Origin: JBHJGM01 sp964405825
Lineage (GTDB): Bacteria; Verrucomicrobiota; Verrucomicrobiia; Opitutales; JBHJGM01
NCBI GenBank assembly: GCA_964405825.1
Contig: CAYOPI010000011.1
Span: 1 to 64,000 of the forward strand
Direction of reading: 5' to 3'
Length of the DNA: 64,000 bases
The notes under the pieces were generated by a model. It searched no databases. It was not told where the DNA came from and saw only the letters and a program-made list of their open reading frames with translations. Position 1 is the stretch's first letter. Each line of letters starts with the position of its first letter. The position numbers and the translations under genes are program-made. This document shows, in pieces, positions 41,955 to 51,668 of this stretch.

Positions 41955-43463
41955 AAGCCGGTCGATCAGGCCCAGATGCAGGGCCGGGCGCGTCTCCGAG
42001 GAGGGATTGGCCGCGGCACCTTCGCTCATCTCCGGTTCATTGATGGAGCGGAAGAGGAAGAAGGCCTCCTGCACCCAGCCAAAGTAGTAGTAAATCGAGA
42101 TCACCGCGCCCAAAACAGCCACGCCCAGCAGCACGTAAGCCTCGGCCTGGAAAGCCGCGATGAAGAGGAAGACCTTGCCGATAAAGCCGGCCAGCGGCGG
42201 AATCCCCGCCAGCGATCCCAGCCCGACTGCCAGCACGCCCGAGAGGAAGGGGCCGCGACGCGCGAGGTTGGCGTAGTGTTCGAGTTCCTGAGCATCGTCC
42301 TGCTCGCCGGCCACGTGCGCCATCACGCCAAAGACCGCGAAAGAGCCGAGCATGTAGGTAACCAGATAAAACAGGATCGCGCCCAGGGCCAACTCGGAGC
42401 CCTGCACCAGCGCCACCACGCCCACCAGCAGGTAACCCGCGTGCGCCACCCCGGACAGCCCCATCAACCGCTTGACGTTGCGCTGCGGCAAAGCGGTGAG
42501 GTTGCCGAAGAGAATGGTGATCGCGGTGATTGCCACCAGGAAAGGAAGCAGGTCGCCTTGACCGGCGAAGAGGGGGGCGAGCGGGCCGGTATCCGGGTGC
42601 ATCAGGTTGATCAGCACGAAGAAACCGGCGGCCTTCGAGCCGACCGCGAGGAAGGCGGTGACCGGCGTGGGCGCGCCCTGGTAGACGTCGGGCACCCAGA
42701 TTTGAAAGGGGAAAGCGGCGATCTTGAAGGCGATCCCGGCCAGCACCAGAAGCGCGCCGGCGTTGACCAGCAGGCTGTCCGGATGCGCCGCAACGTAGGC
42801 CTGCAGGTTGCCAAACTGAATCGGATCGACCAGCACCTGCTCGGCAAAGACGGCCTGCGTTTCAGGGTCGGGCATTCCCGCGGCACCGTACAGCAACACG
42901 ATTCCGAAGAGCAGGATGGCCGAGCTGACTCCGCCCAGGATCAGATACTTCAGGCCGGCCTCCAGCGAAGCGGGGTTAGTCCGGCAGTAACTCACCAGCA
43001 CGTAGAAGCCAACAGTGACCGTCTCCAGGGCAACGAAGAGCATCACGAAGTGCGCGCTCTGCGACAGCAGCATCATGGCGGCAGTCACCACCAGCAGCAC
43101 GTTGTAGAACTCCACGCGCGGGAGGACCTGCTTTTTGAAGTAGGTTTGCGCCAGCCAGGCGGCGAGGATCGCGCTGGCGATCAGAAACAGCCGCATCACC
43201 TGCCCGGTCTCCGAGACCACGATCATTCCCGAAAACAGCGGTCCACCCGAGAACTGCGTCCAGTCGGCAAAGGTCAGGGCCTGCGCGATGAAGAGCACCT
43301 TGAGCGCGGCGATCGTGAAGATGGGGATCAGCTTCTGGGCTCGCTGGCCCAGAACCATCTCCAACAGCAGCAGGCCGATCGCCAGCGACGCCAGCACCAG
43401 CTCCGGCCACAGTGCGAGCCAGTCGTTGGTGTTGGTGAAGATGGAGAAATCCTCGAAAGTCAT
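41880..43463 (-). CDS. nuoN: NADH-quinone oxidoreductase subunit N
   Basis: NuoN is one of the three antiporter-like membrane subunits of complex I. The 527-residue protein has about 14 membrane helices, with the conserved VGFYVLVSYCRTNPASLEAG, FKIAAFPFQIWVPDVYQGAP and KRLMGLSGVAHAGYLLVG motifs holding the usual proton-path Lys/Glu residues. It is the last gene of the nuo block and its start overlaps nuoM by four bases. Confidence 0.96.
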   Translation of the reverse strand: MTFEDFSIFTNTNDWLALWPELVLASLAIGLLLLEMVLGQRAQKLIPIFTIAALKVLFIAQALTFADWTQFSGGPLFSGMIVVSETGQVMRLFLIASAILAAWLAQTYFKKQVLPRVEFYNVLLVVTAAMMLLSQSAHFVMLFVALETVTVGFYVLVSYCRTNPASLEAGLKYLILGGVSSAILLFGIVLLYGAAGMPDPETQAVFAEQVLVDPIQFGNLQAYVAAHPDSLLVNAGALLVLAGIAFKIAAFPFQIWVPDVYQGAPTPVTAFLAVGSKAAGFFVLINLMHPDTGPLAPLFAGQGDLLPFLVAITAITILFGNLTALPQRNVKRLMGLSGVAHAGYLLVGVVALVQGSELALGAILFYLVTYMLGSFAVFGVMAHVAGEQDDAQELEHYANLARRGPFLSGVLAVGLGSLAGIPPLAGFIGKVFLFIAAFQAEAYVLLGVAVLGAVISIYYYFGWVQEAFFLFRSINEPEMSEGAAANPSSETRPALHLGLIDRLSLGALAVLVVVVGIYQGLFAGWLF

Positions 43464-45082
43464 CGCGATGGGGCCTCCTCGACGGTTCCCACGGGGCCGT
43501 CCAAATGTGAAAGCTCAAGCGGCGGCGGTTCAGCTGCCTCGGTGCCACCAACGACGGTTTCGGTCGGCGAACTGAGTCCGGGCATGGCGTTGAGTTCCTC
43601 GTCGATCACCCGGCCCAGGCCCGTCGGCCAGATGCCAAAGAACAACAGCGTGCCCAGCAGGAGGGTGGCCGGCGCGCGTTCGGACAGGCGCAGGTCGGCC
43701 ATCGGCTGCCCGTTGGGATCGGTCGTGCGGATGGCCTCGCCAAAGCAGATGCGCGCGACCGCCCGCAATCCGTAGATCGCCGAGATGATGATCCCGGCCA
43801 CCGCCGGGTAAACCGCCCAGGCGTGCGCTTCCCAAAGACTGAGGAAGACGCTCAGCTCGCCCCAGAAGTTGGCCATGCCCGGCAGGCCGATGTTGGCCAT
43901 CATCGCGGCGATGAAGAACGCCGCCAGCAGCGGGGTACGCCTGGCCATGCCGCCCATCTCACCCAGGTCGTAAGTGCCCGTGCGCTGACACAGCGCCGTG
44001 GCCAGCAGGAAGAGCAGCGCCACCGACAAGCCATGCGCAAACATCATCAGCACCGCACCGCCCCAGCCGATCGCACTGAAGGCCGCAATGCCGAGAAAGG
44101 CGTAGCCCATGTGCATGACCGAACTGAAGCCCAGCAGCTTCTTGAGGTCGCGCTGGGCCATGGTGATCAGCCCGATGATGACGACGTTGCCCAGGGCGAG
44201 CGCAAGGATCCAGGGTGTCCACGTTTCCAGTCCAGCCGGCAACAGCGGAGCGGCAATCTGGATCAGCCCGTACAGCCCGAATTTCTTGAGCACGCCGGCG
44301 TGAAGCATCGCATTGGAGGCGGGAGCGGCGGCATAGCCTCGCGGCGCCCACGAGTGGAACGGAAAGAGCGAGACCAGAATCCCGAAGCCAAAGAGCAGCA
44401 GGCCGAAGATCGCGGTCTGGTTTTCGAGCACGCCGCCGGAAGCCACGTAGGCCTTCAGGTGAATCAGATCGAAGGTGCCGGCGGCGGCGAAGGCGTTGCT
44501 TTGAATGTAGAGCGCGATCAGCCCGATCAGCGAAACGAGCGCGCCGAGGGTCAGGTAGATGGTCATCTCCATCGCCGCGATACGCCGCTCCGAGCCGCCC
44601 CAAATCCCAATCATGATGAAGGTCGGAATAAGCGCCAGCTCGTGGAAGAAGTAGAAAAAGAAGATGTCGATGGACGCGAAGGTGCCCATCAGCCCGCCGT
44701 GCATGACCAGCAGAAGTCCGAGATAGAGGCTCTTGCGCCGGGCCGGCGATTGCAGCGCATAGAGACCGGCGGCCAGGCCGACAATCCCCGCCAGCAGGAA
44801 CATCGGCAGCGAGATGCCGTTGAGGCCGAAGAACAGGCGGATGCCGATGGCGTCCAGGCCGGTGCTGGCTTCGGTGACAAAGCGATAGCCGCCCGCTCCC
44901 AGCGGCGCGTTGGGATAGGCGATTGCCAGCACCAGCGCGCAGACAAACGGCACGGCAAAGCCCAGGAAGCCAATCGTGCGCGCGGCGGTCTTCCCGAAGT
45001 GATCGGCCACCAGAAGCATCGCCGCAGCCACCAGAGGCGACAGCACCGACAGGGGAATCAGAAAAGGCAGAAAAGTCTCCAT
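43460..45082 (-). CDS. nuoM: NADH-quinone oxidoreductase subunit M
   Basis: NuoM is the second antiporter-like subunit. The 540-residue protein has the family motifs FFYFFHELALIPTFIMIGIW (membrane Glu), FLFPFHSWAPRGYAAAPASN-like sequence (LFPFHSWAPRGYAAAPASNA) and KKLLGFSSVMHMGYAFLG. Fourteen membrane helices are visible. The last 50 residues are a Pro/Glu-rich hydrophilic tail that most NuoM proteins lack. It lies 15 bp after nuoL. Confidence 0.96.
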   Translation of the reverse strand: METFLPFLIPLSVLSPLVAAAMLLVADHFGKTAARTIGFLGFAVPFVCALVLAIAYPNAPLGAGGYRFVTEASTGLDAIGIRLFFGLNGISLPMFLLAGIVGLAAGLYALQSPARRKSLYLGLLLVMHGGLMGTFASIDIFFFYFFHELALIPTFIMIGIWGGSERRIAAMEMTIYLTLGALVSLIGLIALYIQSNAFAAAGTFDLIHLKAYVASGGVLENQTAIFGLLLFGFGILVSLFPFHSWAPRGYAAAPASNAMLHAGVLKKFGLYGLIQIAAPLLPAGLETWTPWILALALGNVVIIGLITMAQRDLKKLLGFSSVMHMGYAFLGIAAFSAIGWGGAVLMMFAHGLSVALLFLLATALCQRTGTYDLGEMGGMARRTPLLAAFFIAAMMANIGLPGMANFWGELSVFLSLWEAHAWAVYPAVAGIIISAIYGLRAVARICFGEAIRTTDPNGQPMADLRLSERAPATLLLGTLLFFGIWPTGLGRVIDEELNAMPGLSSPTETVVGGTEAAEPPPLELSHLDGPVGTVEEAPSR

Positions 45083-45097
45083 GCGCGCGCGTTGCTC

Positions 45098-46954
45098 CTA
45101 CTTCAGCCCGAAGGCCACCGCACCAAAGAGCACGGTCCCGGCGACAAACCACCAGACGTAGCCCTGGATGCTGCCGGTGTGCAGGCTGCGTCCGAGAATG
45201 CCAAACAGGCCCGCCACGCCCGCGGACCCACGCACGAGCAGGCCGTTGATCAGCAGCAGGTCCAGGAAGGCCAGCAGATCGGCAACGCGCTGCTGGATTT
45301 GGTTCACGTAGAAGGCGTAGATCTCATCGAACCACAGACGGCCCTTGAGGAAAGCGAAGAGCGGCGGCAACAGCCTGGCGACGCGATCCTCTTTGGCCCC
45401 CAGGCCGTAGAGCACCAGCGCGCCGCCCAGTCCGAGCACCACCGTTGCCTGGGTGACCAGCGTGATGAAGGTCTTCGATCCGGCTTCCTTCACGGCATCA
45501 TGCACCTGATGCAGGCTGGCGTCGATTGGACCCAACAGGCCCCACGGCCAGAGCCAGTACCAGCCTCCGGCCACCGCCAGAACCGCCAGTACGACCAGCG
45601 GTGTGGCCATCGCCCAGCCACTCTCGTGAGCGTGTCCGGCGGCTTCGGACTTCGGCTCGCCAAAGAAGGCGATCCAGACCAGCCGGCCCATGTAAAGAGA
45701 GGTCAGCAGCGCCGCCAGGCACAGCAGCCAGAAGGCCGCCAAATCGCCCTCAACGTGGGCTGCCTCGATGATGGCGTCCTTGCTGAAATAGCCCGCCATG
45801 AAATACGTTCCGCAAAGCGCCAGCGTTCCCAGAATGAACGTACCGCAGGTGATCGGCATGCGCTTGAGCAACCCGCCCATCCTGAAGATGTCCTGTTCGT
45901 GGTGGCAGGCATGGATGATCGAGCCCGCCCCGAGGAAGAGCAGCGCCTTGAAGAAGGCGTGGGTGATCATGTGGAAGAGCGCCAGCTCCCAGTAACCCAG
46001 ACCAACCGCCGCGGCCATGTAACCGAGCTGAGCCAGCGTCGAGTAGGCCAGGATGCGTTTGATGTCGCTCTGGGCCAGGGCGCAGAAGCCCGCGTAGACG
46101 GTCATCGCGACCCCCAGCCAGAGGATGACGCCCTCCACCGGGGGAAGGAGAAAGGCCGTCCGGCACAGCAGGTAAATGCCTGCGGCAACCATCGTGGCCG
46201 CGTGAATGAGCGCGGAAACCGGCGTGGGGCCGGCCATCGCGTCGGGCAGCCACACGTGCAGGGGAAACTGCGCGCTCTTGCCGATGAAGCCACAGATCAG
46301 CAGCAGGGCCAGGCCGAAGGGTACCGCTGCCGGGTCCGCCGCCACCAGCGGTCCCAGCTCACTCAGGTTGACCGTGCCGTAATGCCAGAAGCACCAGATG
46401 ATCCCGATCAGGAAGCCGAAGTCCCCCACCCGGTTCACGATGAAGGCCTTCATCGAAGCTCCGGCGGCCTCGGCCTTGTCGGCGTAATGGCCGATGAGCA
46501 TGTACGAGGCAAAGCCGACCAGCTCCCAGGCGATGAAGAGCATGAAGAGGTTGTCGGCCAGCACGATGCCCGTCATCGCAAACATGAAGATGGACAACCC
46601 GCCGAAGTACCGGCCCTTGGCCGCGTCGTCCTCCATGTAGCCCAGGCTGAAGAGGTGGATCAGAAAGGCCACGCAGGTGACCATGACCAGGGTAGCCGCC
46701 GCCACCGTGTCGAAAAGAAAGCCCAGGCGCAGGTCGAAGCTGCCCAGGGTCAGCCAGCTCATGCTGGCCTCCACGGGTTGACCGTGCCAACTGCTGACCA
46801 GCAGCAGGGAGGTGATCGCCATCGCACCGCAGGCCGCCACCGAGACCGCTCCGGCCAGCCAGCCCACGCGGCGCAGGCCCAGCGCGATGATCGCGGCGGC
46901 CACCAGCGGGGTCAGCCAGATGCCGATGAGCGCGTGGGTTGGGTTGAGGTCCAT
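45098..46954 (-). CDS. nuoL: NADH-quinone oxidoreductase subunit L
   Basis: NuoL is the distal antiporter-like subunit with a long lateral helix. The 618-residue protein has FIAWELVGFASYMLIGHY, AQFPLHVWLPDAMAGPTPVS and KRILAYSTLAQLGYMAAAVG, the normal set. Length is near the usual 600-670. It follows nuoK by 31 bp on the minus strand. Confidence 0.97.
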   Translation of the reverse strand: MDLNPTHALIGIWLTPLVAAAIIALGLRRVGWLAGAVSVAACGAMAITSLLLVSSWHGQPVEASMSWLTLGSFDLRLGFLFDTVAAATLVMVTCVAFLIHLFSLGYMEDDAAKGRYFGGLSIFMFAMTGIVLADNLFMLFIAWELVGFASYMLIGHYADKAEAAGASMKAFIVNRVGDFGFLIGIIWCFWHYGTVNLSELGPLVAADPAAVPFGLALLLICGFIGKSAQFPLHVWLPDAMAGPTPVSALIHAATMVAAGIYLLCRTAFLLPPVEGVILWLGVAMTVYAGFCALAQSDIKRILAYSTLAQLGYMAAAVGLGYWELALFHMITHAFFKALLFLGAGSIIHACHHEQDIFRMGGLLKRMPITCGTFILGTLALCGTYFMAGYFSKDAIIEAAHVEGDLAAFWLLCLAALLTSLYMGRLVWIAFFGEPKSEAAGHAHESGWAMATPLVVLAVLAVAGGWYWLWPWGLLGPIDASLHQVHDAVKEAGSKTFITLVTQATVVLGLGGALVLYGLGAKEDRVARLLPPLFAFLKGRLWFDEIYAFYVNQIQQRVADLLAFLDLLLINGLLVRGSAGVAGLFGILGRSLHTGSIQGYVWWFVAGTVLFGAVAFGLK

Positions 46955-46985
46955 GGTTAAGGCGAAGGGAAGGGAGGCTTGGGCG

Positions 46986-47291
46986 TCAGTTCTTCAGCGT
47001 GGCCAGGTCGTCGGCCAGAACCGACTGGCGGCGGCGGTACAGCGCCACGATGATGGCCAGGCCCACGGCCACCTCGGCCGCCGCCACGGTGATGATGAAG
47101 AAGACGAAGATGTTGCCGTCGAGCATGCCATTGTAGCGCGAGAAGGCGATCAGCGCCAGGTTCACGGCGTTGAGCATCAGCTCCAGGCACATGTACATCA
47201 CCAGAATGTTGCGGCGCACGGTCAGCCCGAACAGCCCCACGAAAAACAACAGCGCGGCGACGATCAGGTAGGCGTTCAGGCTGATGGGCAT
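46986..47291 (-). CDS. nuoK: NADH-quinone oxidoreductase subunit K
   Basis: NuoK is a small membrane subunit with three helices. The 101-residue protein has the conserved membrane acids in LVMYMCLELMLNAVNLALI-type sequence and the C-terminal AAAEVAVGLAIIVALYRRR. Length is exactly as expected. Confidence 0.97.
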   Translation of the reverse strand: MPISLNAYLIVAALLFFVGLFGLTVRRNILVMYMCLELMLNAVNLALIAFSRYNGMLDGNIFVFFIITVAAAEVAVGLAIIVALYRRRQSVLADDLATLKN

Positions 47292-47328
47292 CGTGGGTCA
47301 GGCAAGGGTGTGGGAAACTTGGGGATGG

Positions 47329-48051
47329 CTAGCCGTCGATCATCGGCGAACGTTTCCGGGGCGGGGCGCCCTTGGGGTCGTAGCGGCGCGAGATCACGAT
47401 GACACCGATCATCGCGATCAGCAGCAGAAAGCCCGTCACCTGAAACGGCAGCATGTACTTGGTGAAGAGACCCGCGCCGTAGCCGCGAATGGACCTGGAG
47501 TAGCTCATGGCCTGCAGGGAGCTGAGGTCTTCGACCGGCGGCGCTTCCAGCAGCTCCTCGGACGTCGCCCGTGCGTCGGATGGCTCGATGACCGCCCCGG
47601 CCTCGCCCCCGATCGATTCACGCGCGTCTCTGGCGGATTCGCGCGCTGCCTCGCTGGTGACGACGGTGGGCAGCTCGCCGATTTCGGGGCGCTCGGTGAT
47701 GTGGCCGGTGGCGTCCTGAATGAGGTAGGCCGAACCGCCGGCCAGCAGCAGGAAAGAGATCACGCTGGCGGCAAAGCTGACCGCGCCGGGCCGGGGGCGC
47801 TTCGAGGAGTCGACCTCGATCAGCATGATGATGAAGAGGAAGAGCACCATCACCGCGCCGGCGTAGACCATGATCTGCAGGGCTGCCAAAAAGAAGGCCT
47901 CCAGCAGGACGAACAGGCCCGCCAGTCCCACAAAGGAGACGATCATGAACATCGCACTGTTGACCGGGCTTCGGCTGGCCACCACCAGCACTGCCGGCAG
48001 CAGGGTCAGGACCGCGAAAGCGATGAAAAGCGCGTCGGTGACGGAAAGCAT
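47329..48051 (-). CDS. nuoJ: NADH-quinone oxidoreductase subunit J with internal loop insertion
   Basis: NuoJ is a membrane subunit of complex I. The ATG at 48051 (MLSVTDALFIAF) gives 240 residues. The first four helices and QIMVYAGAVMVLFLFIIML are conserved. Residues about 113-190 form a hydrophilic Glu/Ala/Arg-rich insertion (PEIGELPTVVTSEAARESAR, then DARESIGGEAGA) before the final helix (about 203-222). Common NuoJ proteins are 165-210 residues, so this loop is unusual. A GTG at 48072 is an alternative start. Confidence 0.94.
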   Translation of the reverse strand: MLSVTDALFIAFAVLTLLPAVLVVASRSPVNSAMFMIVSFVGLAGLFVLLEAFFLAALQIMVYAGAVMVLFLFIIMLIEVDSSKRPRPGAVSFAASVISFLLLAGGSAYLIQDATGHITERPEIGELPTVVTSEAARESARDARESIGGEAGAVIEPSDARATSEELLEAPPVEDLSSLQAMSYSRSIRGYGAGLFTKYMLPFQVTGFLLLIAMIGVIVISRRYDPKGAPPRKRSPMIDG

Positions 48052-48146
48052 TGAAGCAGCGAACCTAGCCACATCCCTTCCGCCGGGGAAAGCCTAATTC
48101 CTCCGCTGGGGACGATTAAATCGGCACCGGCCCAGGGCAGGCGGAA

Positions 48147-48695
48147 TCAGTGGTGGCCACCGCTGGCAGCCTCTTCGGCGGCCTCGCGTTTTTTGTCCCA
48201 CTTGTAGTGGCGGTCGGGCAGCGTGCCGCCCAGCTCCAGCAGTTTGTCCTTGTGGTAGACCAGCTCCTCGCGCGAGAGGCCGGAAACCGAGTAGGTATCC
48301 TGCAAAAAGATCGCTTCCTCCGGGCAAACCTCCTGGCAGAGCCCGCAGTAGATGCACCGCAGCATGTTGATCTCGAAGTCGTGCGGCTCCTTTTCCACGT
48401 GAGCGGTCTCGCGCTCCTCGTCGATCTCGCTGGGGGTGATCCGAATGGCCTTGGGCGGGCAGACGAACTCGCACAACTGGCAGGACACACACTTTACCCG
48501 GCCGTTGGGGTCCTTGACCAGCGTCGGAACGCCGCGGTAGCCCTCGGGGATCTCAGGGCGGTGGTCCGGGTACTCCAACGTGACCGCGGGCTTGAAGATG
48601 TTGCGGAAGGTCACCTTCAGGCCGGACGCGATCTGCGGCAGCCCGGTGCGTTCGCTCCAGGTCAGTGGTTTGCGTTCAAGGACTTTGATGGCCAT
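48147..48695 (-). CDS. nuoI: NADH-quinone oxidoreductase subunit I
   Basis: NuoI carries clusters N6a and N6b that pass electrons towards quinone. The 182-residue protein has two 4Fe-4S motifs, CVSCQLCEFVCPP and CIYCGLCQEVCPEEAI. The N-terminus is a short amphipathic region. The ATG at 48695 (MAIKVLERKPLTWSERTG) is preferred because longer frames run into nuoH. The C-terminus is Ala/His-rich (EAAEEAASGGHH). Confidence 0.96.
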   Translation of the reverse strand: MAIKVLERKPLTWSERTGLPQIASGLKVTFRNIFKPAVTLEYPDHRPEIPEGYRGVPTLVKDPNGRVKCVSCQLCEFVCPPKAIRITPSEIDEERETAHVEKEPHDFEINMLRCIYCGLCQEVCPEEAIFLQDTYSVSGLSREELVYHKDKLLELGGTLPDRHYKWDKKREAAEEAASGGHH

Positions 48696-48724
48696 GGCGA
48701 GTGGTCGGAAAGAGGGCGTCCGGG

Positions 48725-49837
<1,113 letters not shown>

Positions 49838-49878
49838 AGCGAACGTACGAGGTGGTTGGACGAGCTAACTGGTGGGCC

Positions 49879-51600
49879 TCAGGTGGAGGCCGGGGCCGGC
49901 TCGGCCGCGGACTCGCTTTCGGGCGCAAAGTGCAGACCCGGACCCTCGCAGAAGGGAAGGTCCTTCCACGGCGTGGCGTCAAGCCGCAAACCGGCTTCAC
50001 CCAGGTCCTTGAAGGCGATGCCCTGAAGCGCCTCGACCGACTGGGCCATCTCCCGCCAGAGCTGGGCGAGGGAAACCGGGGGCTTGGCCGGCTCCTTGCG
50101 CAGGAGCGCTCCCAGGCGGTCCAGCAGCACCCCGTCCGAGACCAGACCGGCCGGTCCCGGCACCGCCTGATCAAAGCGCTGCAGGCGGAATTGCTGGTTC
50201 ACGAAGCTGCCGCGCTTCTCGAAGACGGTCAGGCTGGGCAGGACCACGCGGGCAGCCTCGCTGGTGGCGTTGGCGTGCGTGCCGATGTAAATGATGTTGA
50301 GCTTCTTGAGCTTGTCTTTCGGGAAGCCGGCCTCGGCCAGGTCCTCGTTGATCACCACGACGGTCTGGACCTCGCCGGACTCCGCCTGATCGCGCAGGGT
50401 TGTCAGTTCGGCGACCGGCAGTTCGCGGGTCAATCCGGTGACCAGCGCCCCGCGGACGTTGGGCGTGCGGTCGCTGGAAATCAACAGGCCGTCGCCCTCG
50501 CCGGTGTGACTGACCAGGTGTACGCCCCCCGGCTCGGCTTCGACCACGCGGCGCAGCTGGAACTGCTCCTCGACGCTCATCCGCCCGTTGGCCACGTAGG
50601 CCACGCCTGGCACGCTGAGCAACTCCACCGCCCGCGCGAGCGCCTCTTCGGCATCGGACTTGCGGCCATCGGCCTTGAAAACGGTCAACCGGTCTTCGGC
50701 CTCGACCTGCTTGTAGCGCATGCGTCCGCTGTCGCTCATCCAGGTGTCGTTGACGGCGTCGTTGCGGCGCGGGGTGATGCGGTAAATCGTGCCCTCGCGG
50801 CTCCACACCTCGGTGTTGGCGCCCACTGAACTCTCCGTGCAGATGCCCTTGACCGGCTTGAGGAACCACACGCGCATCTTGAAGCGAAAGTCCGTGCTGG
50901 TGAGCGCACCGACCGGGCAGATGTCCACGGTGTTGAGCGAGTAGTTGCTGTCGAGTTCGCGGCCCGGGTGGCAGGTCAACGTGGAGTAGCTGCCGCGCTC
51001 GATGAAGCCCAGCACGGGGTCCTCGACGATCTCGTTGCAGAAGCGAATGCAGCGCGAACACAGGATGCAGCGCTCGTCGTCGAGGGTGACGCGCGGCCCC
51101 AGCCGGGTGCGCTTGGGCTTGACGTTCTTCTGCTCGACGAAGCGCGAATAGCCCCGCCCGTAATCCGTCGCAAACTCCTGCAGGCGGCATTCCCCGGCCT
51201 GGTCGCAAATCGGGCAATCCAGCGGGTGGTTGACCAGCAGAAACTCCATCACGCCCTCCTGGCAGTCCTGCACGAGCTTTGACTGGGTCTTCAGGTGCAG
51301 GTTGGGCGAGACCTTCGAGTTGCAGGCGATGGCGGGCTTGGGCATCCAGCCGATCTTCTGTTTGCCGGTGGCCTCGTCCATGATCGGCTCTTTGGTGGCG
51401 CGGTCGCTCATTGGCATACCCATCTCCACCAGGCACATGCGGCAGTTACCGGCCACGCTGAGCTTGGGGTGGTAGCAGTAATGCGGCACCTCAATGCCGA
51501 TGGTCTCCAGCGCGTCGATGCAGTTCATCCCGGCCGGGACCTCGTAGTCCCTGCCGTCGACGTTGATCGTCACCGTCTGCGGTTTTTCGTCAGCAATCAT
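49879..51600 (-). CDS. nuoG: NADH-quinone oxidoreductase subunit G, short form
   Basis: NuoG holds Fe-S clusters N1b, N4 and N5. The 573-residue protein has the ferredoxin-like 2Fe-2S ligands (HYCYHPKLSVAGNCRMCLVE), the histidine/cysteine N5 set (HPLDCPICDQAGECRLQEF) and the 4Fe-4S cysteines in RCILCSRCIRFCNEI and ICPVGALTS. The extra N7 cysteines seen in E. coli NuoG are absent. The molybdopterin-like C-terminal domain is strongly shortened compared with the 700-900 residues of common NuoG. Electron transfer should remain intact. It lies 41 bp upstream of nuoH. Confidence 0.95.
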   Translation of the reverse strand: MIADEKPQTVTINVDGRDYEVPAGMNCIDALETIGIEVPHYCYHPKLSVAGNCRMCLVEMGMPMSDRATKEPIMDEATGKQKIGWMPKPAIACNSKVSPNLHLKTQSKLVQDCQEGVMEFLLVNHPLDCPICDQAGECRLQEFATDYGRGYSRFVEQKNVKPKRTRLGPRVTLDDERCILCSRCIRFCNEIVEDPVLGFIERGSYSTLTCHPGRELDSNYSLNTVDICPVGALTSTDFRFKMRVWFLKPVKGICTESSVGANTEVWSREGTIYRITPRRNDAVNDTWMSDSGRMRYKQVEAEDRLTVFKADGRKSDAEEALARAVELLSVPGVAYVANGRMSVEEQFQLRRVVEAEPGGVHLVSHTGEGDGLLISSDRTPNVRGALVTGLTRELPVAELTTLRDQAESGEVQTVVVINEDLAEAGFPKDKLKKLNIIYIGTHANATSEAARVVLPSLTVFEKRGSFVNQQFRLQRFDQAVPGPAGLVSDGVLLDRLGALLRKEPAKPPVSLAQLWREMAQSVEALQGIAFKDLGEAGLRLDATPWKDLPFCEGPGLHFAPESESAAEPAPAST

Positions 51601-51668
51601 CGCAATGCACCATTCAAGAACGCCCGGCGGCTTTGGCGAGCCTACTCCTCATGCGAAATGAAATCACC

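Noticed and set aside
43823..46960. A 1045-codon open frame on the plus strand opposite nuoM and nuoL
   Set aside because: It is antisense to two certain complex I genes; its Gln/Arg/His-rich translation is typical of the reverse of membrane-protein codons.
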